This document shows positions 18,192-27,420 of a stretch of 64,000 bases of DNA, piece after piece (positions within the stretch are counted from its first letter, which is position 1; each line of letters begins with the position of its first letter). Both the position numbers and the translations under genes were made by a program. This DNA is from an uncultured Lachnospiraceae bacterium (GTDB lineage Bacteria; Bacillota; Clostridia; Lachnospirales; Lachnospiraceae). The stretch is taken from positions 46,414-110,413 of the forward strand of contig CAJUII010000001.1 of NCBI GenBank assembly GCA_910586405.1, given 5' to 3'. Below the pieces are notes generated by a model that was given only the letters and a program-made list of their open reading frames with translations, did no database searches and was not told the DNA's origin.

Positions 18192-18758
18192 ATGGGAAAG
18201 ATTACAGTAGAGGAATGTGTCGCGGATGGTGTCGTCATCGAAGGGCTGAAGGTGATAACACCGCAGGTATTTGGCGACAACAGAGGGTATTTTATGGAAA
18301 CTTATAATTACAATGATTTTAAGGAGGCAGGTATCGATCAGGTGTTTGTACAGGACAACCAGTCCGCATCCAAGCGGGGCGTGCTTCGGGGACTTCATTT
18401 TCAGAAAGAGTTTCCGCAGGATAAGCTTGTCCGTGCAGTGCGCGGCGAGGTGTTCGACGTGGCAGTGGATTTGAGAGAAGGGTCCGCGACTTTCGGAAAA
18501 TGGTATGGTGTCCTCTTGTCCGAGGAGAATAAGAAACAGTTTTTTGTTCCCAAGAATTTTGCCCATGGTTTTCTGGTTCTGTCAGAGTATGCGGAGTTTT
18601 GTTATAAATGTACGGATTTCTATCATCCCAATGACGAGGGAGGAATTTTGTGGAGCGATCCTGATATTGGCATCAAGTGGCCAATCCCCGAGGGCATGGA
18701 ATTGATATTTTCGGAGAAGGACCCGAAATGGGGCGGCATAAAGGATTTTAGACGATGA
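18192..18758 (+). CDS. rfbC: dTDP-4-dehydrorhamnose 3,5-epimerase
   Basis: A 188-residue cupin-fold epimerase of normal RmlC length. Hallmarks are GDNRGYFMETYN near the N-terminus, GVLRGLHFQ with the catalytic His, and the block KNFAHGFLVLSE. It epimerises dTDP-4-keto-6-deoxyglucose at C3 and C5. The start is ATG with AGAAAGGA 11 bases upstream. It lies 100 bases after the second GH25 gene and overlaps the exporter permease by 4 bases, so it is co-transcribed with export genes. Confidence 0.95.
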   Translation: MGKITVEECVADGVVIEGLKVITPQVFGDNRGYFMETYNYNDFKEAGIDQVFVQDNQSASKRGVLRGLHFQKEFPQDKLVRAVRGEVFDVAVDLREGSATFGKWYGVLLSEENKKQFFVPKNFAHGFLVLSEYAEFCYKCTDFYHPNDEGGILWSDPDIGIKWPIPEGMELIFSEKDPKWGGIKDFRR

Positions 18759-19756
18759 GAAAAGGGTTATCCAAGACTACGGTCAAGCTGCTTGTAACAC
18801 TTGCAGCGGCAGTGCTTGCGGCGATCATCATCATCCATCACAATCCGCTTGCGGATTCGCAGGAGGAGACGGTCAAGAAGGTGATCGCATGTCTCATCAT
18901 TGTCGGTGCGATGGCAATTTTTTATCGGTTTTACGACCGGCTGGTTTCCCTGCCGGTCGAGCTGTGGCAGTCGAGGCAGCTTATCTGGAAGCTCTCAAAG
19001 AATGATTTCAAAAACCGCTATGCAGGTTCCTATCTGGGGCGTGTGTGGGCGTTTACACAGCCAGTTGTCACAGTACTGCTGTACTGGTTTGTGTTTGGTC
19101 ATGTGATGGGACAGGACAAGAAGGAGATATTGACTGTCGGCGTGGAGGCGCCGTATGTATTGTGGCTCACAGCAGGGCTGGTGCCCTGGTTTTATTTTAG
19201 TGAGGCGATCAATAACGGCACGACCTCCCTTTTGGAGTACAGTTATCTGGTGAAAAAAGTCGTGTTTAAGATCAGCATTATTCCGATTGTCAAGCTGATC
19301 GCGGCATCATTTGTCCATTTATTTTTTGTGGCATTTATGCTGATTGTCTATTTTGTGTATGGTTATGCGCCGTCAGTCTATCTGCTGCAACTGCTTTATT
19401 ATACATTCTGCATGTTTATGTTTGTGCTGGCGCTCAGCTATTCGACCTGTGCGATCGTCATTTTTTTCAGGGATTTGACGCAGATCATCAATATTATGTT
19501 ACAGGTGGGGATGTGGGCAACGCCTATATTGTGGAACATTTCCATGTTGGATAAGAGTCCCATCTTACAGAAAATACTAAAGATCAATCCGGTGTTCTAC
19601 ATCGTGAACGGCTACCGGGATACGATGTTTGCGAAGAAATGGTTTTGGCAGGATTTCTACTCGACATCCTATTTTTGGATTGTGACCGTTGTATTTTTCG
19701 GGCTGGGTGCACTGATTTTTCGGAGGTTAAAGGTGCATTTTGCGGATGTATTGTAA
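18755..19756 (+). CDS. wzm: ABC-2 polysaccharide exporter permease (Wzm/TagG type)
   Basis: A 333-residue membrane protein. The usual six-helix ABC-2 permease (about residues 75-333) begins with LWQSRQLIWKLSKNDFKNRY and has GSYLGRVWAFTQP, the conserved cytoplasmic entry region. An N-terminal extension of about 70 residues adds two further helices, which is longer than standard Wzm/TagG. It forms the membrane channel for lipid-linked polymer export and pairs with the ATPase 16 bases downstream. The ATGA overlap with rfbC supports co-translation. Confidence 0.88.
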   Translation: MRKGLSKTTVKLLVTLAAAVLAAIIIIHHNPLADSQEETVKKVIACLIIVGAMAIFYRFYDRLVSLPVELWQSRQLIWKLSKNDFKNRYAGSYLGRVWAFTQPVVTVLLYWFVFGHVMGQDKKEILTVGVEAPYVLWLTAGLVPWFYFSEAINNGTTSLLEYSYLVKKVVFKISIIPIVKLIAASFVHLFFVAFMLIVYFVYGYAPSVYLLQLLYYTFCMFMFVLALSYSTCAIVIFFRDLTQIINIMLQVGMWATPILWNISMLDKSPILQKILKINPVFYIVNGYRDTMFAKKWFWQDFYSTSYFWIVTVVFFGLGALIFRRLKVHFADVL

Positions 19757-19772
19757 TGTGCTGAGGTTGTAG

Positions 19773-21170
19773 ATGGGAGAAACGATGGGAGACAAAGGAG
19801 ACAAAATAAAAGAAAACAGAGAGACTGCGATCGCGGTGGAGAATGTCTGCAAGGTATACAAGCTCTATGACAAGCCGATGGACAGGCTCAAGGAGGCGTT
19901 AAAGCTGACCAGAAAGCAGAAGTATCATGAGTCGCATGCGCTGTCGAATGTGAGCTTTGACATCAAGCAGGGGGAGTGTGTTGGCATCATCGGGACAAAT
20001 GGTTCGGGGAAATCCACCATTTTAAAGATCATCACAGGGGTACTCAATCCGTCGAGCGGCAGTGTCAGCGTCAATGGGCGCATCTCTGCACTTTTGGAGC
20101 TGGGAGCGGGCTTTAATCAAGAGTATTCCGGCATGGAGAATATCTATCTCAATGGCACGATGAATGGTTTTTCGAAGGAGGAGATAGACGCGCGTCTCCA
20201 GGATATTCTTGATTTTGCGGATATCGGAGACTATGTCTATCAGCCGGTAAAGACGTATTCGAGCGGTATGTTTGTGCGTCTTGCCTTCTCGGTGGCGATC
20301 AATATTGACCCGGAGATTTTAATCGTGGATGAGGCGCTCTCTGTCGGAGATGTCTTTTTTCAGGCAAAGTGTTATCATAAATTTGACGAGTTTAAGAAGA
20401 TGGGAAAGACAATAATGATCGTGAGCCATGATTTGAGCAGCATTGCAAAATACTGTGACAGGGTGATCCTGCTCAATCAGGGCGTGAAGCTTGGGGAGGG
20501 GTCGCCCAAAGACATGATCGATGATTTCAAGCGCGTTTTAGTAGGGCAGTATGAGCTGCCGGAATCGAAGTCGGAGCAGAGTCTTTTGAATGATGCCGAT
20601 GTGCAGGAGGCTGTGCAGACCCGCGCGGCAGTTCAGAAGCGCGCGCGGACAAAGGATGCACAGGAGTCCGAGACGCTGGAGTATGGCACGCGGGAGGCTG
20701 AGATTGAGGAAATCTATCTGACGGACGACCGCGGTACGAGGACAAATGCAATTATCAAAGGGCTTTGCTTTAGTATTTATATGAGAGTGCGGTTCATTCA
20801 GGATCTCCCGGCGCCGATCTTTGCCTTCTCGATCAAGACGGCGAAAGGCACGGAGATCACGGGCACAAATACGATGTTCGAGAAAGCGTTTTTGGAGCCG
20901 GTGAAGGCAGGCGCTGTCAAGGAGATTACTTTTACACAAAAAATGTCATTGCAGGGCGGTGAATATCTGATCTCGTTTGGGGTCACAGGCTATGAAGGAA
21001 ATGATTTCAAGGTGTATCACAGGCTTTATGATGCGATTGATGTGACAGTGGTGTCCGACAAAAATACCGTGGGCTATTATGATATGGATTCCACGGTCGT
21101 AGTCAGGGATGCAGGCACATCATACTCAGATAAGATTATACCATATGCAAAGGTTCAGGGGGAGCAGTGA
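19773..21170 (+). CDS. wzt: ABC polysaccharide exporter ATPase with C-terminal substrate-recognition domain (Wzt type)
   Basis: A 465-residue protein. The N-terminal ATPase has Walker A GTNGSGKST (residues 74-82), signature YSSGMFVRLAF and Walker B ILIVDEALS. A C-terminal beta-rich domain (about 300-465) follows a charged linker. The long form matches Wzt proteins that bind the capped non-reducing end of the glycan before export, whereas TagH-like short forms lack such a domain. The gene just downstream is a methyltransferase-kinase fusion, so a cap-recognition partnership is inferred. A second ATG at 19785 is an alternative start. Confidence 0.88.
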   Translation: MGETMGDKGDKIKENRETAIAVENVCKVYKLYDKPMDRLKEALKLTRKQKYHESHALSNVSFDIKQGECVGIIGTNGSGKSTILKIITGVLNPSSGSVSVNGRISALLELGAGFNQEYSGMENIYLNGTMNGFSKEEIDARLQDILDFADIGDYVYQPVKTYSSGMFVRLAFSVAINIDPEILIVDEALSVGDVFFQAKCYHKFDEFKKMGKTIMIVSHDLSSIAKYCDRVILLNQGVKLGEGSPKDMIDDFKRVLVGQYELPESKSEQSLLNDADVQEAVQTRAAVQKRARTKDAQESETLEYGTREAEIEEIYLTDDRGTRTNAIIKGLCFSIYMRVRFIQDLPAPIFAFSIKTAKGTEITGTNTMFEKAFLEPVKAGAVKEITFTQKMSLQGGEYLISFGVTGYEGNDFKVYHRLYDAIDVTVVSDKNTVGYYDMDSTVVVRDAGTSYSDKIIPYAKVQGEQ

Positions 21171-21176
21171 GGACAG

Positions 21177-23282
21177 ATGGCGGACGATATACAGGCAAGA
21201 ATGGAACGAATAGGGAATGTAGTACTGGATTATACGTACTATGAAGGGCAGGATTTTTATACGGACGGCGAGATTGAGGATGAAATGCTCGACATTGCGA
21301 TGAACAATCCCGCAGCACAGTTTCCAGAGATCATCGAGGCGCGCAGGAGTTGGCCTGTTTTTTATCATTTTTCACCACTTAGAGCCAATATCATAGACTG
21401 GATACCGTTTCAAAAAACGGACAAGGTCCTTGAAATTGGTGCGGGCTGCGGTGCGCTTACTGGTGCGATCGCAAAGAGAGTCGGGCGTGTCACCTGTGTG
21501 GATTTATCGAGAAAGCGCAGTCTGGTCAATGCCTACCGTCATCGCGACATGGACAATATCACGATCATGGTCGGCAATTTTAAGGATATTGAGCCGCATC
21601 TTGACGACGATTATGACTATGTGCTGCTTATCGGCGTTTTTGAGTACGGGCAGGCGTATATTGGCGGGGCAACGCCCTATGAGGATTTTATGAAAATCTG
21701 CAATCGCCATCACAAGCCGGAGGGAAGCTTGGTGATAGCGATCGAAAATAAGTTTGGACTCAAATACTGGGCAGGCTGTCGAGAGGATCACCTGGGGACT
21801 TATTTCTCAGGACTAGAGGGATACCATGAGGGCGGATCGGCGAGAACCTTCACCAGACATGGACTCGAAAAGCTTCTCGCGTCGGCGGGCATTGCGTCGT
21901 ATGCATTTTATTATCCATATCCTGACTATAAGTTTCCGACAACGATCTATTCCGACGCATATCTGCCAAAAAAAGGAGAGCTGTGCAACAACCTAAGAAA
22001 TTTTGACAGGGAGCGGGTTCTTTTATTTGATGAAAAGCAGGTGTTTGACGAAATTATAGAGGAGGGAGAGTTTCCGCTATTTTCTAATTCTTATCTGGTG
22101 GTGGCGGGGGCAATTCCAGAAGTTCTCTACACAAAGTTTTCGAATGACCGGGTGCCGAGGTGGGCTATCCGCACGTCGATTGTCGGGAGAACACCGGAGT
22201 CTTTGCATGTGGAGAAGCAGCCCGACACGGAGGCGGCTTGCAGGCATCTGCTGAATACGATGCACGCGTATGAACAGCTCTCCAAGCGCTACGAGGGGAC
22301 AAAAATTGATATCAACAAATGCAGAATGATAGAGGCTGATATTCAAAACGGGCTTGCCTTCGAATTCTGCAAGGGAAGAACGTTGGAGTCGCTCTTGGAT
22401 GAATGTCTTGGGCGGGCGGATGTCGCAGGCTTTAAGGCGCTGATTGAGGAGTATCTGTACTGGCTTCACTACAATGAGGAGGTCTATGCCGTCAGCAATT
22501 TTGACTTTATTTTTCCGAATATTCTTGTGGATGGCGGAAAGTGGCATATCATTGACTACGAGTGGACCTTTGACAAGCATATTGATGCAATGGACATCGC
22601 GTTTCGCGCCTTTTATAACTACACGCTGGGCGGTGAGACGAGAAAGGCCTGTGAGGATCTGCTCATGAAGGATTTGCTGGGACTGTCGGAGAGTGCGGTC
22701 AAGGTGGCTGTCGCGGATGAGCGGGAGTTTCAACTGCGCATCACAGGCAGTCGTGCATCGGCGGAGCGGATGCGGGAATTGATCGGGAATAGAGCGTACG
22801 CGCTGGATGGGATGCTAAAGTATTGCAACCATGCAGATATACAGTTCGTCGCACAGATTTTTGTGGACTACGGGGAAGGGTTCAGCGAGCAGGATTCTGT
22901 CAAGCTGTTGGATTGTTATCGCAGGGAGCGCTATCTCAAGCTTTCGTATGATATTCCAGCGGGGGCTGAGAGGGTGCGGATTGACCCTTGTTCCTTTGCA
23001 TGTGCGATAGAGCTGAACAAGATACAAGTAAACGACAGAGTCTATACGACAGAAGACATCGAGGTGAACGGAGCATGGCAGGCGTGCGGATGCATTGTGT
23101 TTGACAATGGAGACCCCAATTTTGTCATTCAGGTAACGGGCGGCGGGCATCTTGTGGTAGATATGGATGTGTTAGAGCTTCCACAGCCGCTTGCAAGCCA
23201 GCTTGTGCAGGAGGCGTCCAAAGAGGATTTGGTAACGAGAACGAAATCATTTCTAAAGACCAGACTCAAAGATCGGGGGTAG
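21177..23282 (+). CDS. Methyltransferase-kinase fusion, WbdD-like putative chain terminator
   Basis: A 701-residue soluble protein. The N-terminal class I SAM methyltransferase (about 50-270) has motif I VLEIGAGCGALTG starting near residue 83. The middle domain (about 300-510) looks like a protein-kinase/aminoglycoside phosphotransferase fold: a candidate ATP-binding Lys347, catalytic-loop Asp443 with Asn448 five residues on, and metal-binding Asp460 in IIDYEW. The last 190 residues are not recognised and show no obvious coiled coil. E. coli WbdD combines the same two activities to end O9a chains with methyl-phosphate, which Wzt then recognises. This gene sits 6 bases after a long-form wzt, so the same logic is inferred. 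Alternatively it decorates the linker or an internal sugar. Confidence 0.7.
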   Translation: MADDIQARMERIGNVVLDYTYYEGQDFYTDGEIEDEMLDIAMNNPAAQFPEIIEARRSWPVFYHFSPLRANIIDWIPFQKTDKVLEIGAGCGALTGAIAKRVGRVTCVDLSRKRSLVNAYRHRDMDNITIMVGNFKDIEPHLDDDYDYVLLIGVFEYGQAYIGGATPYEDFMKICNRHHKPEGSLVIAIENKFGLKYWAGCREDHLGTYFSGLEGYHEGGSARTFTRHGLEKLLASAGIASYAFYYPYPDYKFPTTIYSDAYLPKKGELCNNLRNFDRERVLLFDEKQVFDEIIEEGEFPLFSNSYLVVAGAIPEVLYTKFSNDRVPRWAIRTSIVGRTPESLHVEKQPDTEAACRHLLNTMHAYEQLSKRYEGTKIDINKCRMIEADIQNGLAFEFCKGRTLESLLDECLGRADVAGFKALIEEYLYWLHYNEEVYAVSNFDFIFPNILVDGGKWHIIDYEWTFDKHIDAMDIAFRAFYNYTLGGETRKACEDLLMKDLLGLSESAVKVAVADEREFQLRITGSRASAERMRELIGNRAYALDGMLKYCNHADIQFVAQIFVDYGEGFSEQDSVKLLDCYRRERYLKLSYDIPAGAERVRIDPCSFACAIELNKIQVNDRVYTTEDIEVNGAWQACGCIVFDNGDPNFVIQVTGGGHLVVDMDVLELPQPLASQLVQEASKEDLVTRTKSFLKTRLKDRG

Positions 23283-23330
23283 TGTGAACCTGATCAGAGA
23301 ATCCGCTAAGGCGGGTGAACGGGGGATAGT

Positions 23331-25370
23331 ATGTTAGGGAAGATAAAGGATGCCATACAGGGCAGATTGTACAAAAAGTGCATCGAGGAGTACGAGCGGG
23401 AGCTGCGCTGTCAGACAGAGCCTTACTTGGTGTGGGTGAGGGAGACAGAGCAGGGCGGTCCTGTATCGGCAAAGAATGCCGTTGGTATCGTGTGTATGGA
23501 GCAGTGCGGAAGAGATTTTTCTCTCGCTGCATTCAAGCAGGATTACATCTTGTTTGTGTCGGAGGCGGGCAGACTTGCAGACTGGGCAGCCGGTGAGATT
23601 GCACAGTATTTTGAGGTACATCAGGATGTCGATATCGTCTATGCGGATGAGGATACCTGGATGATGCCAGCGGAGCAGGTACTGTCGGCAGATGAGAGTG
23701 CGCACAGGATTTTTCCGTGGACAAAACCGATGTGGTCGCCGGACACGCTGCTTTCCTTTCTTTATTTTGGCAATGTCTTTGCGGTACGCAGGGCGGCATT
23801 TGCGGCGCAGGAATGGCTTGGAGAGGACGACTATCGCAAAAATATTTATGATTTTGTGCTGAGGGCGTCCGAGGGAGCGCACTCTCCCGGACATCTTGAG
23901 AAAATTTTATTTCATGCGTACAGAACCGGGAAGAACCGGGCTGATATCGAGGACACACTCATGCATGAGACGGATTTTATCGGTGTGGGTGCTATGTATG
24001 ATTCTATTCGGGAACGTGCATTTGCAAGGCGGGGTGTCCAAGCGAAGATGGTGTTGGATGCGGCGACAGGCATTTCGTATCCGATTTATGAACTGCCAGA
24101 CACGCCGCTTGTCAGCATTGTCATTCCCTCAAAGGATAACCCGGAGGCATTGATGCAGTGCATTCGCTCGATAGATGCACATACGGCGTATCCCAATTAT
24201 GAAATCATTGTTGTGGACAATGGCAGCACAGAGAGTGTGCGCAGTATTCTGGAAGCATTCAGAAAGGAATGCCCGTTTGAGTATCTTTATCAGCCGATGG
24301 CGTTCAACTTTTCACGGATGTGCAATATTGGTGCGCAGCATGCAAAGGGAACATATCTGCTGCTGCTCAATGATGATATGGAGGTTTTAGAGTCCTCGTG
24401 GCTGACAAGAATGGTTGGTCAGGCATCACTCGAGCATGTCGGTGCAGTCGGTGCGAAGCTTTTATATCCGAAAACGACCTTAATCCAGCATGTTGGAATC
24501 ACCAACACCATCTCTGGACCTGGTCATAAGCTGAAACTGCTGGATGATAACGAGTCCTATTATTATGGAAGAAACCGCTTTGTGTATGACCTGATTGGCG
24601 TGACGGCGGCGTGTATTCTGATGCGCAAGGCGTGTTTTCTGTCAATGGAAGGGCTGTATGAAGGGCTTGCGGTGGCGTACAATGACGTGGATCTGTGCTT
24701 TAGGCTGCATGGCAGAGGACTGTACAATGTCCAGCGAAATGATGTGGTGCTCTACCACCACGAATCATTGAGCCGCGGTGATGATCTTAAGGACGAGCGG
24801 AAGCTAAAGCGCCTGACGGCGGAGAAGAATGCACTGTACGACAGACATCCGGCACTGTACAGGCACGATCCCTTTATCGGTACACTGTTAAACAGCGGAG
24901 ATCCTGAGTATAGCTGCCGCTGGCTTGAGGGATATGAGCTGTCTGGCGCTGCCGGCTCGACCCCGCTTCTGGCGCAGGAGAGCAGGCTGCCAGCGCCTGA
25001 GACGATGAATCAGGCGATCATGATATCGGTGGAGGAATGCGGCAGAGAGCACACCAAAGAGAGAAAACCGTACTATCTGATTAAAGGATGGGCGTATGTG
25101 CCAGGTGCGGACAACGCGCGCTATGCGTTCAAAATCCTTCTGGTCAACAGTGCGGGCAAGGTGTGGGCGATGCCAGTACAAAAGCGGTATCGCAAGGATG
25201 TGGCGGCAATCCTTCCAGACGAGATGAATGTCGAGATGACAGGGTTTTGTAATTGGATTGCCAAGGGGGCGCTGCCGCCGGATACTTATGAGCTATGGAT
25301 GACAGCGAAGGATGGCTGTTCCAGACAACGACTGTATCGAAGTATGGAGAAAAGGCTGACGGTTGAATGA
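23331..25370 (+). CDS. Tandem GT2 glycosyltransferase with degenerate first domain
   Basis: A 679-residue protein. Residues about 50-200 look like the remnant of a GT2 domain: VDIVYADEDTW and WSPDTLLSF match the tandem-GT pattern, but the DHDD-type metal motif is replaced by FVSEAG and the first nucleotide-binding strand is missing. The second GT2 domain (about 260-510) appears intact, with IVIPSKDN, VVDNGSTES, LLLNDDMEV and AYNDVDLCFRL. A C-terminal domain of about 130 residues is unassigned. It probably adds rhamnose or another deoxysugar; the donor is inferred from the rfb genes. It overlaps the next, paralogous gene by 4 bases. Confidence 0.75.
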   Translation: MLGKIKDAIQGRLYKKCIEEYERELRCQTEPYLVWVRETEQGGPVSAKNAVGIVCMEQCGRDFSLAAFKQDYILFVSEAGRLADWAAGEIAQYFEVHQDVDIVYADEDTWMMPAEQVLSADESAHRIFPWTKPMWSPDTLLSFLYFGNVFAVRRAAFAAQEWLGEDDYRKNIYDFVLRASEGAHSPGHLEKILFHAYRTGKNRADIEDTLMHETDFIGVGAMYDSIRERAFARRGVQAKMVLDAATGISYPIYELPDTPLVSIVIPSKDNPEALMQCIRSIDAHTAYPNYEIIVVDNGSTESVRSILEAFRKECPFEYLYQPMAFNFSRMCNIGAQHAKGTYLLLLNDDMEVLESSWLTRMVGQASLEHVGAVGAKLLYPKTTLIQHVGITNTISGPGHKLKLLDDNESYYYGRNRFVYDLIGVTAACILMRKACFLSMEGLYEGLAVAYNDVDLCFRLHGRGLYNVQRNDVVLYHHESLSRGDDLKDERKLKRLTAEKNALYDRHPALYRHDPFIGTLLNSGDPEYSCRWLEGYELSGAAGSTPLLAQESRLPAPETMNQAIMISVEECGREHTKERKPYYLIKGWAYVPGADNARYAFKILLVNSAGKVWAMPVQKRYRKDVAAILPDEMNVEMTGFCNWIAKGALPPDTYELWMTAKDGCSRQRLYRSMEKRLTVE

Positions 25371-27397
25371 GAGATAGAATGTATCAAGAAGAACTTTTTG
25401 CACAGAGAACTCCATATCTGCAATGGCTCAAAGGGCAGCAGGAGATGGAGCGGACGATGGACAGACCAGAGGCAGGGAAGCAGGTATGCGCGCTTCCCTT
25501 TTCTTCGTGTATGGATAGTGTGTCCGGCTATGGGGTTTTTCGTGCAGATACCATCTATTTATTTGTGAGGACAGGCGGCAGTCTGGTCAAAGGCGCAGAG
25601 ACTATGATTGCGGAAATCTTTTCTCAGAGACCGGGGACTATGTTAGTCTATGCGGACGAAGATTACCGCGGCAGCCTGAGCGCGTTTTATGAGATGGATG
25701 GGAAGGCAGGGGAAGGCGGTCTGTATAGAGGTGCGCCATGGTTTAAGCCTGAGTTCTCGCCGGATACACTGAGTTCCTTTTTCTATCTGGGCAGCATTTT
25801 TGCGGTGCGGGGAGATGTGATTTTGCGGATGATAGATGTGCATGGAGACAGCATTGGCATCTATGAGCTGGTGTATTGGATTTTTATGGAGGTCCTGGCA
25901 GTGTGGCAGAGTCTGGCAGATACAGGGATTGTGCATCTTGCGAAGGTACTGTACACCAATGACTCTCCGGCGTCTGCAGCGCGGCTGGAATGTTCAGCGC
26001 ATATAAAAAGTCTGTATGAATCGAAGGAACCAGTACAGGAACTGGTATCCATCATCATTCCAAGCAAAGACAATGCCAAAATACTACAGCGGTGTCTGGA
26101 AACACTGATGCAGAATACTATTTATGACAAGGGTGCGGTTCACTGTGAGATTATTATTGTGGATAACGGCAGCAGTCCGACACAGCGCCAGCATATCGCT
26201 GAGTTTATGGAAAAGGCAAAGCACAGGCAGCCAGACTTTACATTTTTATACCTGTATGAAGAAAGTCCTTTTAATTTTTCTGCGATGTGTAACAGAGGGG
26301 CACAGGCAGCCGCGGGCAGATACCTGCTGTTTCTCAATGACGATATCGAGGTACTAGATACAGAGGAGGGCGGCAGATGGCTTGCGCGTATGATGGCATA
26401 TGCGCGCAGGCGGCATGTGGGTGCAGTCGGTGCAAAGCTGTATTATCCGCTTGTTCCGGCGGATAGTGGGTGCTACAGAATACAGCATACAGGAATCACA
26501 AATATGGGAATTGGTCCGGCGCACAAGCTTGGCGGTATGACGGACACAGGCAGCCTGTATCATGGGCACAACACGATGAACTATGACATGCTCGCAGTCA
26601 CGGCGGCGTGTATGATGGTCAGAAAAAGTGTGTTTGACGAGATGGGGGGATTTGATGAGTCCCTTGCGGTGGCGTACAATGATGTGGCGCTCTGCTTTCG
26701 GCTGTATCAGTCCGGCTACTTTAATGTACAGGTCAATGAGGCGGTGCTGATTCATCATGAATCCCTCAGCAGAGGGCTAGACACTTCGCCGCAGAAGCGA
26801 AAACGGCTGGCGGAGGAGAAGGAGCGGCTGTATCAGCAGTATCCGGAATTCAGGGCGTGGGATCCCTTTTATAGTCCGCATCTGGTACAGTGGAAACGCG
26901 ATGTGGACTACAACACAAATTTTTTGTATGCATGTGACGAAATCGTTGTGCCTGAAAGTGTGCATGTATCTGAGCAAAGCAAAATTTTTCGCCAGCGCGG
27001 AAAATCTGGAATACTCGGGAAAATCAGGGATAGACTGACAGGGCAGGATCTGTTGATGGCGCAGATCGACAGCATCGAGCAGGAGGAGCAGACCGTGACA
27101 GTCAACGGATGGTGCGTACAGAGGAACCGCAACAATGCAGGGATTTCCAGAAGGCTTTGTCTATGCAGCGGCAAACAGGTCTATATGTTTGAGATACTGC
27201 CCAAACTTCGGGAGGATGTGGCGTCTGTGTTTGCGGCGGACGGCAGGACGGCAAATGTCGCGCTTTCAGGCATACAAGTGCGGTTTGAAAGAAATGGTTT
27301 GCAGCGGGGACGCTATCGGATAGCAATCTTGTTTCATGAAAGGCAGCTTCTGTGGGCAATGAACGGTAAGGGTGAGCAGATCGAGGTAGAAATTTAG
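25367..27397 (+). CDS. Tandem GT2 glycosyltransferase with degenerate first domain (paralogue)
   Basis: A 676-residue protein collinear with the upstream one. The degenerate N-terminal half keeps MLVYADEDYRG and FSPDTLSSF but has FVRTGG where the metal motif should be. The second GT2 domain has IIIPSKDN, VDNGSSPTQ, FLNDDIEV and AYNDVALCFRL; Asp of the usual NDVDL is Ala here (NDVAL). The unassigned C-terminal domain is shared with the upstream gene. Tandem duplication followed by divergence is likely. The two probably act on successive linkages of one repeat unit. The start overlaps the upstream gene as ATGA. Confidence 0.75.
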   Translation: MRDRMYQEELFAQRTPYLQWLKGQQEMERTMDRPEAGKQVCALPFSSCMDSVSGYGVFRADTIYLFVRTGGSLVKGAETMIAEIFSQRPGTMLVYADEDYRGSLSAFYEMDGKAGEGGLYRGAPWFKPEFSPDTLSSFFYLGSIFAVRGDVILRMIDVHGDSIGIYELVYWIFMEVLAVWQSLADTGIVHLAKVLYTNDSPASAARLECSAHIKSLYESKEPVQELVSIIIPSKDNAKILQRCLETLMQNTIYDKGAVHCEIIIVDNGSSPTQRQHIAEFMEKAKHRQPDFTFLYLYEESPFNFSAMCNRGAQAAAGRYLLFLNDDIEVLDTEEGGRWLARMMAYARRRHVGAVGAKLYYPLVPADSGCYRIQHTGITNMGIGPAHKLGGMTDTGSLYHGHNTMNYDMLAVTAACMMVRKSVFDEMGGFDESLAVAYNDVALCFRLYQSGYFNVQVNEAVLIHHESLSRGLDTSPQKRKRLAEEKERLYQQYPEFRAWDPFYSPHLVQWKRDVDYNTNFLYACDEIVVPESVHVSEQSKIFRQRGKSGILGKIRDRLTGQDLLMAQIDSIEQEEQTVTVNGWCVQRNRNNAGISRRLCLCSGKQVYMFEILPKLREDVASVFAADGRTANVALSGIQVRFERNGLQRGRYRIAILFHERQLLWAMNGKGEQIEVEI

Positions 27398-27420
27398 ATA
27401 CCGGAAAGGTGTGGAGTGTC

